Origin: Entomortierella parvispora
Taxonomy: Eukaryota; Mortierellomycota; Mortierellomycetes; Mortierellales; Mortierellaceae
Reading direction: 5' to 3'
Assembly: GCA_963573315.1 (NCBI GenBank)
Contig: OY752140.1
Location: forward strand, 2,294,001 to 2,358,000
Length of the DNA: 64,000 nucleotides
Each line of letters begins with the position of its first letter. Position 1 is the stretch's first letter. This document shows positions 19,579 through 28,846 of the stretch, piece after piece. The notes below the pieces were generated by a model, which made no database searches, was not told where the DNA came from, and saw nothing but the letters and a program-made list of their open reading frames with translations. The position numbers and the translations under genes were made by a program.

Positions 19579-21797
19579 ATGCCGCCAGCAATGACTGCCT
19601 CACCTCTCAGAAGATCCCTCCCCCTTCACATGGAAGCCGAGGCTCATGTCCAAGCGAACGAAACCTCCGCTGCAAACGGATACTCACATGACTTTTCTTC
19701 CGCCTTTGGTGCACACAAGCCATGGCTTGTCCAAAAGTTTGGCGGCACCAGCATCGGCAAGTTTATCGACACTATCACCGGGACCATTGTCCAGTAAGTG
19801 AATGCCTTCCCCTACCCCTCATTTCAGCTCGCTCGAACCTGCATGTAATGCAGATGTGCTTGCTGCAGCTGGAAGCCCTGCCTGCGATAGCGGATATGCA
19901 GGATCTAGTCGCGATAGGTAGTGATCCGATATCGCCCAACGTCCTTTGTCACTCACTCGCTGTCCTCTTCTTCTTCTCATCTTTCTAACCTCACCGTTAT
20001 AGATCATATCTCCCTACGAACCGTGTGGTCGTAGTCTGCTCAGCACGGAGTAGCGAATCAAAATCTCACGGCACTACTAATAGGTACGGCTAGAGGCTGA
20101 TCAACTAGTTAACTCCTCAGATTTGCTGACTGCGCTGTCCTTGCTTGTAGACTACTGAAAGCTGCTGCTTCAGCACTTATCCCTGGATCGATCGAGTATA
20201 TCGAAACAGTGCACGATATTAGACTGGATCATCTTGATGCAGCGCAGAAACACATATCGGATCCAGATATTCTCAAACGGGTTCAGGACGAAGTCCATCA
20301 GGACTGCGATAGACTTCGAGCCTTCTTGGAGGCAGCTCAGGTAAAAACATAGTATTGCCGGATATTTTCAGCAGTGGGGTTTGCGCCAAGGCACTAGAGG
20401 AACTGACATCAAATACCAATGATCTCCGTCGCGCATTGTAGATTATTGAAGAAATTTCACCCAGATCAAAAGACATCATTATGGCCGTTGGTGAAAAGCT
20501 GTCCTGCAGAATCGTAGCTGGTCTTTTAGAAGACCGTGGTGTAGAAACGCAGTTTGTCAATCTCGAGAATGTGATTGATGCAGTTTTCGATGTCAACTGC
20601 CTGGATCAAAATTTCTACGACTATCTGTCTCGCGCCTTTGCGGCCGCAGTCTCAAAGTGTGGTCACCGCGTCCCTGTTGTCACCGGTAAGTCTCTATCCT
20701 TGTCAAGCATTGTTGAGCGTCTCTGTCTGCACCTGTCGCGTGTGGAGCGGGCAGGAAACCGAATTAGAGTTTGTGGCCCTGGAATTTCCTACAAATCGAA
20801 CAAACCTTGAGTCAACAACTTACATGGCCTCTAATTATTCTCGCTGATATTGTGATATTGACCATTCCGCTCTTTCCCCGAATGCTTAGGTTTCTTCGGC
20901 TCTGTCCCTGGAAGCTTGCTCACCAGCATTGGTCGAGGATACACGGATTTGGCAGCAGCCCTGATTGCTGTAGGCTTGGATGCAGAGGAGCTTCAAGTGT
21001 GGAAGGAAGTCGATGGTATCTTCACAGCTGACCCCCGAAAGGTGAAGGATGCACGGCTACTCAACATTATCACACCCGAGGAAGCGTCTGAGTTGACGTA
21101 CTATGGCTCCGAAGTTATCCATCCTTTCACTATGGAGCAAGTCATTCGAGCCCAGATTCCCATCCGCATCAAGAACGTGATGAACCCCATCGGCGCTGGT
21201 ACCATCATCTTTCCGGATCAGCCCTCTGGCGTGTGTACCCCCAATGGACGGAATACACCGCCACCCTCCTCTAAAGTTTTACTGGAGAATGGTTATCAGC
21301 TCGACTTGTCACGGCGGCACCCCACTGCTGTGACTATCAAGGACAACGTTTGGGTCCTCAACATCCATTCCAACCGCAAATCAGTCTCGCATGGGTTCTT
21401 TGCCCAAATTTTTGGCACCCTTGATCGGTATGGGATCGCGGTTGATTTGATTTCGACTTCGGAAGTCCATATTTCCATGGCACTGGGTGCGAATGTCAAC
21501 GAGTCCGAGATGGAAAAGGCCATGGAGGCATTGCGGTCTATTGGTACAGTAGATGTGATGAAGGATATGGCCATTCTGTCCCTAGTAGGCAAGCAGATGA
21601 AGAACATGGTCGGTATCTCCGGTAGGATGTTCTCGACCTTGGCCAAGGCCAACATCAACATTGAGATGATTTCTCAAGGTGCTTCTGAGATCAACATCTC
21701 CTGTGTGATCTTGGAGAAGCAAGCCATCCAAGCTATGAATGTTATTCATGGCGAGCTCCTGAGCAACGTGGGCAAGCTGTCAGATCCTTATTATTAA
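19579..21797 (+). CDS. HOM3: Aspartate kinase (aspartokinase)
   Basis: Five exons (19579-19793, 20003-20083, 20151-20340, 20442-20685, 20890-21797) join in frame to 545 residues. The amino-acid-kinase signature KFGGTS lies near residue 54. It is followed by a domain with VVVVCSAR, a GFFGS glycine loop, and the GRGYTDLAAALIA region. Two C-terminal ACT-type regulatory segments follow, with VLNIHSNRKS and VGISGRMFSTLAKANINIEM. The enzyme phosphorylates L-aspartate in the first step of threonine, methionine and isoleucine synthesis. The ACT pair is where feedback inhibition by threonine acts in yeast Hom3. Length (Hom3 is 527 aa) and motif order are normal. The cytosolic location follows from the lack of a targeting signal. 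Confidence 0.93.
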
Positions 21798-21978
21798 AGG
21801 TCCACCAATCATTCATCATACCATAGTCCTCCTCTAATTCCATATAGATCAATAGAATGAGACAATAGAATGATTGATGAGTTGATAGAGTAGCGTCCAC
21901 GTCAGAGCTGTGAAGGATAAAAAGACAGTGGGGTCCTCCTAAAAAAAGATAGCCTCGTCAATCTTTGTCAGCACTGAA

Positions 21979-22398
21979 ATGAGCTTCCCCAATTCTTCTG
22001 AAACGACGCGCCATTTGCCGGCCCTGGGTCATCCGATCTTGTCAGAGCGCGTCGCAACAGTCCTTCCCATCCACTCTGACAAAGACAAGAAAAAACGCCA
22101 TGGCCCAGATGACGGCCAAGATGAGGATGGTGGCCTCGATCGTGACGTTGGAGATATGATCCGAGCAAAGTTGCTCCAGGCTGCGATGAAGCGACGGGAG
22201 GCGGAGCTGAATGATCTCCATGAGGTCTATGGCGAAGTCTATGAGGGCAAGAGACCCCTGGATCCGCCCAAGGGACATGGGTATCAGGCGCTCCGAGCGT
22301 GGGTCCATTCACAGGACCAGCACTCGTTCTGTGAGCGATTGGAGAAGGCGATTGAGAAGACGGAAATGTCTATTGAGGTGCTGGAGGAACGCCTCTGA
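21979..22398 (+). CDS. Small uncharacterised protein
   Basis: A 139-residue intronless ORF, 180 bp after the aspartate kinase stop and on the same strand. It has a charged, probably disordered first half (KDKKKRHGPDDGQDEDGG) and a helical second half (MIRAKLLQAAMKRREAELNDL, then a C-terminal helix ending EVLEERL). I do not recognise a family. The ATG is preceded by a normal short leader. The charge pattern and amphipathic helices look like a real protein rather than chance, but no function can be assigned. Confidence 0.55.
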   Translation: MSFPNSSETTRHLPALGHPILSERVATVLPIHSDKDKKKRHGPDDGQDEDGGLDRDVGDMIRAKLLQAAMKRREAELNDLHEVYGEVYEGKRPLDPPKGHGYQALRAWVHSQDQHSFCERLEKAIEKTEMSIEVLEERL

Positions 22399-22894
22399 AA
22401 CCGTTGCTCTTGGGCGCAAGTAAAACAAATAAAAAAAATGACATTTGCTGTCTGATACATGTACTTGACAGATAGAGAGCCGGATGCATGTGAAGCTTTG
22501 GCTGGTTGATATGGGTTGTTTGGTGGCGCGTGGCAAGCAAAAAGTCCACCCCTTTGACCTGAAAAGGCTAGCAATCTCTTAAGGGCCACATAATGTTTCA
22601 GTTCCGACCAGCGGAAACGCCCAATCCCACCGCATCCGAAGGCGGGTGCGGAGATTGTGCCGGGGGAGGCCGCGGGCCACGGTCGTCATTGTCCCAGAAA
22701 GGAAATACCTTGATTTCAAGAATGGCCTGTTTCGTTTGCGAGGGTGGGTGTTTGTTCGACAATGTTCTCTTTCATCTGCCGCTTTATCTATGTCCTCTTT
22801 TTCCGTCTTCTTCTCCCTTCTTTCTTTCTCACACTCTTTATCCCATCGCTTTCTCCTCATCTCTCCTCTCAAGACCCCTTATTCGTAACCCAAG
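22399..22894. other. Intergenic region upstream of the PPR gene
   Basis: No gene is recognised. The final ~120 bp (22,780-22,894) are strongly pyrimidine-rich and lead into the PPR start codon. A poly(A)-like AATAAAAAAA run near 22,430 suits the end of the preceding gene. Confidence 0.4.
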
Positions 22895-25685
22895 ATGATG
22901 AACCTCAAGACTACGGCGCTGCACCTGTCCCGCCAAGGTGTTTCGCGCCAGTTCATTCCCATCTCCAATCCCAAAAATGCCGTCCTCTCCCTCACACAGC
23001 GTACAGCCGCTCAGGGAGGAAACGTCTCGGCCGCGAATGCTCCAGCGAACCCCGTCCGTTCTTTCTCGTCCTCTCAAACTTCGCGCGACAACAACACTAC
23101 CAGCAATAAAAATGGCAGCATATCTGGGGCCCATCAATATCAACAACCAAGCGTCTTCACCAGTCATCTGAACCTTAACGGATTCAACGCCAGCAGCAGT
23201 TCGGGCTTGCCCTTGACCCCAAAGCAGTTCCACAGCCCTTTGGCCTCCAACCTTCATTTCCGTCCTGAGAACAGCGGTAATGGTTCACCACAAAACAAGT
23301 CCTCCAACACAAAGCATGGTCAGCTCTCACAAAACACGTGGACGGCTCTTCAGGACCAGGACATTCGGGCAGTGTTCTCTTCACTCCAAGAAATGCGACA
23401 CCAGGGAGTTTATGCTGATGCAGCATTATCCAGCAGGATTGTGGCTCAATTTTTGGACATGAATTCGCCTCACGACGCCGAGAAGGCCCTGTCGATGCTC
23501 GTGGACTGTCATCAGAGTCAAGGGCGCGTTCTCTCTCCCAGCCAAAGAAACACATATACCGCCCTGGCCAAGGACATCGCAAATCATAGCAGCGACTTTT
23601 CTCAGGCACTCTCCCTTGCCAAATTGCTAGACAGGTAAGCAACGATGGATCAATCGCGTGGAACGCAGAGCGTTCTTGAAGACAGCACCATCTCATACTC
23701 TGTTGTTTTCTCTCTATCTCTCTAGACATGGACTTTCTACGCCAGTAGGATTTGCTGATGATGCGCTTCGCTCCTACCGTCAACTCAAAAGCTCATCCGG
23801 ACTTGGCGCTGTCAAGAACATGCTCAAGGAAGATGATATCGAGACCTTGCTGAGTCTTCAATCCTCATCTACCCAAGCGACTAGCAACCGATACAAGCAT
23901 TTGATTGAGATTTTGAGAGACGCAAAGGAAATGAACATTTTCCCCTCTCAAGAGTCCTGCTCGCGGATATCTGTCTCTTTCATGAGCTTAGATGATTACA
24001 CTGGTCAACTGGCTTGGGACACGGCAGTTCAGGAAATCTATCCTGGATACACGGCAACGGTTCCAGAAATCAAGGAAACAGTCAGTGACAAGTCGAATAT
24101 CGGTGATTCGACTACATCCAACGGCAACTACAACAGCAACAGCAATAGCAACAGTAGCAGCAACATCAACAACAACTCACGCCCAAGGAATGCATACTCT
24201 CCAAGCAGACAGCAACGTGCTCAAAACATTGATCCGGCTTCAGAAGCAATCATCCGCGCCTGTCGGTCTGGCTACGCCTCAGTGGCTGTTGATGCAGTTC
24301 AAAAGATGGTTGCCCAGAACCAGATCCCGTCCGCGCAGGCCATCGCAGACACAATCCAGGTCTGTGCTAAACGAGAGAAAGAGCGCACCACGGACTACAA
24401 GCAACTCTTTTCTGTTGCTCAGAGGTCGCTAGAGGCTCTTCAAAACCCTGCCGATCGGCGGGCGGCCGAGTACGATGTCTATAACGCCATGTTGGTCGCC
24501 AATGCGACTTTGGGCGATATGGCAAGCGCCAAAGAGAACTATGATGCCATTATTCGACTGGGACAGTTCCCAGATGCAACCGGATACGCGACATTGCTGA
24601 TCGCCACGACTACAGGCGCTGTGGACGAAGCCTTGGATGCCCTGAAGATCTTGGACGAGGTTCGCAGACACAAGATTCGACCAAACCTGTTCTTTTACAA
24701 CGTTGTCATTGGAAAGCTCTCACGCGGGCGCAAGATTGAGCGTGTCCTGGAGGTCTACGAGGAAATGGTCCAGCAGCACAAGATCCGACCCAATGCAATC
24801 ACGTACGGCACCCTTATCAGTGCCTGCACCCGTGTCGGGTCTGAAGACATGGCTAAGCGTCTTTTCCAGGAGATGGTCTCTTCTTCGAGCTATCACGCAC
24901 GCCATGGACCCCACAACGCCATGATCCAGTTCTATGTGCGCCAGAAGAAGGACAGGGCTACAGCTCTCCAGTACTACGAGGACATGTTGGAGCGCCGGCT
25001 TTTGCCTACTGAGCACACCTACACCCTGTTGATCGAGGCCTTTGCATCCATTCAGCCCTATGATCTTGGCGAAGCGAACCGTCTCATCCAGTCCCTGATG
25101 ACTCGCAACAGCCCCAGTGGCGGTCCCTCGGTCAAGGTGTCGGAGGCTCATTTTGGAACTCTGATTCATGCCTACGGTGTTGAGCATCGCGACCTGACTC
25201 AGGCCGAGGCCGTCTTTGATAACATGCTCCGACAAGCTCGCATTGTCCCCAAGGGCCCCGCTTACCAGTCATTAATTGAGTCCTACATCACCAACCATCA
25301 GATCCACCGCGCTGTCAAAGTCCGAGAGGAACTACTCCAGTCCGGCCAACCGTCCACGGCCTACATTGAGAACACCATGATTCGTGGATTTGGTCAGCAA
25401 GGCCAGGTTGTAGAAGCAGAAAAAATCTTTGACAACATGTTGGATTCTTCTGCGTCTCCCTCTTCCGCCTCAACAACCTCATCCCAGATTGTCAAGGAGC
25501 CTTCGACTTATCAGAGCATGGTCTCGGCTTACTTGGAGAACAACATGGTGGACAAGGCCACCGAGACCCTTATAAGGATGAAAGCTCAAGGTTACCCAGA
25601 CCTAGTGATCAGACCTGTGGAGGAGGCACTCCAGCATCACACCTTAGCCTTGCAAGTGGGAGAGCTGGAAGTTGCGACTGCTTAA
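22895..25685 (+). CDS. Pentatricopeptide repeat (PPR) protein, probably mitochondrial
   Basis: Two exons (22895-23634, 23726-25685) join in frame to about 899 residues. The N-terminus (MMNLKTTALHLSRQGVSRQF) is basic, hydroxylated and lacks acidic residues, fitting a mitochondrial presequence. A low-complexity Asn/Ser run lies near residue 400. From about 430 onward tandem ~35-residue PPR units are clear, for example PNLFFYNVVIGKLSRGRKIE, PNAITYGTLISACTRVG and PTEHTYTLLIEAF. PPR proteins bind organellar RNA and act in its stability, processing or translation. The target transcript cannot be read from the sequence. Most repeats carry the usual Thr/Asn/Ser specificity positions. Confidence 0.85.
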
Positions 25686-25747
25686 AAGCCCTGATATGTA
25701 TTATAATAAATCCACTTTTTTATTTTCAATTCCAAATAGTCTCCTTC

Positions 25748-26649
25748 TTAATAAGGAGGAGGAGGGTTTGCAACATTGTTGTCCTTCTTGTCGGCGGGAC
25801 CAGGGACAACATACTGCGTAGTAGTAGTAGTGTAGGTGGTGCGCACAGGTCCGGACTGAGTGGTTGTGGTGTAGGTGTGTTGGTTGCTGTTCTGGTGATG
25901 CAGCAATGGCTGCTGGTCGGCCTGAGGATAATGATGGATGGTGTTGGCCGACTGTGGGGGGGTCGAAGCTACGGCTACATAGGTTCGGCGACCACTCTCG
26001 GGGTGCTGGTGGTGGTTGCCATCACGAACAACACGCCTGGGGGTGCGAAGATCCTCTCGGTTTGTGTAGATGACCCACCAGGCGTAAGCAATGCCAGGAA
26101 CGTGTCCGAGGAGAGTCAAGAGGATGCTATCGGACAGAAATAAGAGTTGAAGTTGAGACGGCGTCAAGAGAGGGCCGATTACCCAATGCCAAAAGAAAAA
26201 GAAACGGCTGTGAGGGTAACAAGGTAACACAAACGAATGGGGTCGTTGACAATGCAAACAAAAAGAAAGCACACAAAACACAAAACGCAAAACACAACCA
26301 CACACGAGCGTGCCTCTGGAGGCTAGAACATGTAAAGAACAGTACACTTCTTTTCAGGCAAAACGAGATCCTGCTTTACCTGAGAAGAAAATCGCATCCG
26401 CATCCTTGCTTGAAGAGAACTGCAGTAATGTCAGCAGGTGGATGTCAGAGTGATTCCTTTTACCTATCCTTGATTCCGCGTTGAAATAGAACTTACCAGC
26501 CTGTAACGGAGAAAAAGACAGAGAACCTCAGTTCAATAACAGTGCAAAAACATGAAATGAACCGGTGTCGAAAACTCATTCATTACCAGTGGAGGGAGGA
26601 AGAATCCAATGACAAACAGGACAATGTCGGAGCCCGTGAAGTAGACCAT
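25748..26649 (-). CDS. Pmp3/UPF0057-family membrane protein with long PPxY tail and 4-nt micro-exon
   Basis: Four exons (26649-26587, 26500-26497, 26419-26380, 26126-25748) join in frame to 161 residues. The first ~55 residues are a complete Pmp3-type core: hydrophobic segment ending GFFLPPL, then AVLFKQGCGCDF and a second segment LLTLLGHVPGIAYAWWVIY. Exon 2 is only four bases (GCTG), needed to restore the conserved VLFKQGCG block. Pmp3 proteins are small plasma-membrane or vacuolar hydrophobic proteins affecting membrane potential and salt tolerance in yeast. Unlike the ~55-aa yeast form, this one has a ~100-residue polar tail rich in Thr, Gln, His and Tyr, ending in PPPPY, a PPxY motif that could bind WW-domain ubiquitin ligases. 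A transposon sits just upstream of the start. Confidence 0.82.
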
Positions 26650-26720
26650 TATGATGTCCGTGAAATGAGGAGTTGTTTGGAAGGAGGAAGAGGACAGTGG
26701 AGGAAAGGAGCAAGAGAGTC

Positions 26721-26729
26721 GGAAAAATC
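26721..26729. repeat. Left 9-bp target-site duplication (GGAAAAATC)
   Basis: GGAAAAATC directly abuts the left end of the RecQ/DUF6589 element and is repeated exactly at 31616-31624. It lies 72 bp upstream of the Pmp3-like start codon at 26649. Confidence 0.9.
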
Positions 26730-27062
26730 TAGGCTCGACCCATCCTTTGCTCAAGCGCTTAAGGGCTTCCACCTCCCTACTCACGTGACGGAAGGCTCCA
26801 GATTGCTTTCACAAAGGCTGGTAAAAGAGTTGCCACTTTTGGCTGGAAAGTCCTATAAGGAAGGCGCACAAACCCCATGCAATAAATTACATGCTGTAGA
26901 AGCCTGAATACTCCAATCATGCATACACGTGACTATAAGCTGCAACACGTGACTCTGATCCATTCGTTTGTCCAACGGTCAAAAAAAAACGGGAAAAAAC
27001 GCGGCCATGTCCTCATCCCATTCACTCGCTGAATTCGCCCCCATTCGAGTCTGCTATGGTCG
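26730..27062 (+). repeat. Left 333-bp terminal inverted repeat with CACGTG boxes
   Basis: It matches the reverse complement of 31283-31615 and ends after ATGGTCG, so it includes the RecQ start codon. It contains three CACGTGAC motifs (near 26782, 26926 and 26945), an E-box-type sequence, suggesting that the repeat doubles as the promoter. Confidence 0.9.
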
Positions 27063-28795
27063 AGATCGTTCCACATGATGTTCATCAACAGTGCGCCTTG
27101 ACGTTTCACGTCGATCCAAAGGAAGAACAGCTGGATGTAGTCGAGCATGTTGGCTTGGGAAGGGACTGTATCTTGATAGCAGGCTGTGGATGGGGTAAAT
27201 CCCTGACATATTTTCTCCCGATGGCACTATGGAAACATCGTACTATCCTTGTGATCTCTCCATTGAAGTCGCTTGCCCAGGATCAGCACAGCAAACTCAC
27301 CAATCTTAAAATCCCAAGTATAATCATCAAAGGCGACACCCCTATACATTCCTCGCTGCTCCGCTCATTGGCCACAGGCGCTTACAGAGCCGTGTTTTTG
27401 TCCCCGGAGATCATATTCAGCAGCCGGCGCCTAAGCAGTCTCTGGGACATGCCGGAGTGGAGGAAGCGGCTGTTGGCGGTTATAGTTGACGAGGCACATT
27501 GCATTACCTCATGGGGGGATGGTTTCAGGAAGGACTACAGCAAAATTGGTATGATCCGGAGTATGGTACCACCAACAACAGGATTCATTGCGATGTCTGC
27601 AACTCTTCCATCTGGCCCTCTTGGGCAAGTCAAAACGAGTCTCCGTTTTTCCGAGAATACCACAGTTATCAACAAAGGCAACGACCGACCGAACCTGCAC
27701 TACATTGTTCTGGAACAAAAGCACGCGTCGAGAACATTCAAGGACTTGGAATTCGCTCTGGACGGAACCAAGACTATCGTCTATTTCAACAGTATAAACG
27801 ACGTTCTGGCTGCTGGAGAGTTTCTACGGTCTCGAAACTCAGGTATTCGAATCGCTGTTTTTCACGCTGTATTTTCGGATGCGTACAAGTCGCGTGTCAT
27901 GCGGGAGTTCAACGACAACCATATCGACCTGCTTCTGTCCACTGAAGCCGCTGGGATGGGATGTGATATTGGTGATGTTAAGGTCGTAATACAATGGGGA
28001 TATCCTTCAACAATATCATCACTTATCCAACGCCTTGGTCGCGCAGCGCGTAATCCTGATATCTTAGGGCAAGCAATTCTATTCGTTCCGAGTCGTGCGC
28101 CTGACAAAGCCAAGATAGATAGCGATATCTTTCGATACGTAACTACAAAAGAGTGCCGCCGTAAGGTCTTGAATGATATTTTCGACAACGAGGACATACC
28201 TCGATATCCGGAGTATCCCTGTTGCGACATTTGCACTCCTTTTGAGCCGCCGGTTGTTAATCGACAAGAACAAGATGACATCGACGACAAAAACAATGTT
28301 GCGGAACCTGCAGCAAACGAAAAGCCACCATACCAAGGACGAACGGAAATAGAAAAAACGTGCTTTCGTCTAGCAATCAAAGGATGGAGAGACGCTACCT
28401 TCAAGCGCGACATTCAGTCTATCAGCGGGTGCCTAATATCAGCAATTGTCATAACCGATAAAAACATTGAGATACTTGTCGCAAAATGTAGGCACATTAC
28501 GAGCCCACAATCTGTTTCCAAGCTCACAGCTAATACCTGGGAGGCCTATGATGAGACTTACAAAGACCAGCTAGGCCAAATATTGGTCGAGCTCAATATT
28601 ATCATCCAAGCAAGGAGAGAACGGGAGAAAGGTAGAAAAAAGGAGGAGAGGAGCAGGACCCATTCAACCACTGTTACTCAAGAGGATGAGGACGTCTCAA
28701 GCACTACTGGAGCAGGAGCTCGTCAAGATATATCCAGCGTGTCGCCTCAGATACCCGAGCCGGCGCCCATTCCAAAGCGCCCCCGTCACAACTAG
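27056..28795 (+). CDS. RecQ-like DEAH helicase carried by a transposon
   Basis: An intronless 579-residue ORF. Motif I AGCGWGKS (42-49), motif Ia VISPLKSLAQDQ (~66-77), motif II DEAHCITSWG (145-154) and motif III MSATLP are intact. The second helicase lobe follows (TIVYFNSIND, LLSTEAAGMGCDIGDVKVVIQWGYP, QRLGRAARN). A short zinc-binding segment CRRKVLNDIF...CCDIC resembles the RecQ Zn region. There is no winged-helix or HRDC domain; the C-terminus is charged and disordered. RecQ enzymes unwind DNA 3'-5' with ATP. Short RecQ-like helicases of this kind are repeatedly found next to DUF6589 genes in fungi, so a transposition role is more likely than host repair. The ATG lies inside the terminal repeat. 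Confidence 0.88.
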   Translation: MVEIVPHDVHQQCALTFHVDPKEEQLDVVEHVGLGRDCILIAGCGWGKSLTYFLPMALWKHRTILVISPLKSLAQDQHSKLTNLKIPSIIIKGDTPIHSSLLRSLATGAYRAVFLSPEIIFSSRRLSSLWDMPEWRKRLLAVIVDEAHCITSWGDGFRKDYSKIGMIRSMVPPTTGFIAMSATLPSGPLGQVKTSLRFSENTTVINKGNDRPNLHYIVLEQKHASRTFKDLEFALDGTKTIVYFNSINDVLAAGEFLRSRNSGIRIAVFHAVFSDAYKSRVMREFNDNHIDLLLSTEAAGMGCDIGDVKVVIQWGYPSTISSLIQRLGRAARNPDILGQAILFVPSRAPDKAKIDSDIFRYVTTKECRRKVLNDIFDNEDIPRYPEYPCCDICTPFEPPVVNRQEQDDIDDKNNVAEPAANEKPPYQGRTEIEKTCFRLAIKGWRDATFKRDIQSISGCLISAIVITDKNIEILVAKCRHITSPQSVSKLTANTWEAYDETYKDQLGQILVELNIIIQARREREKGRKKEERSRTHSTTVTQEDEDVSSTTGAGARQDISSVSPQIPEPAPIPKRPRHN

Positions 28796-28846
28796 TCGTC
28801 CCTTTTATTAAACTTGATATTGGGGAGAAATGGATGGGCAGAAGTT

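Noticed and set aside
27056..28795. Host RecQ repair helicase
   Set aside because: It lacks RQC winged-helix and HRDC domains, starts inside a terminal inverted repeat and lies inside a flanked element, so it is element cargo rather than the host repair gene.
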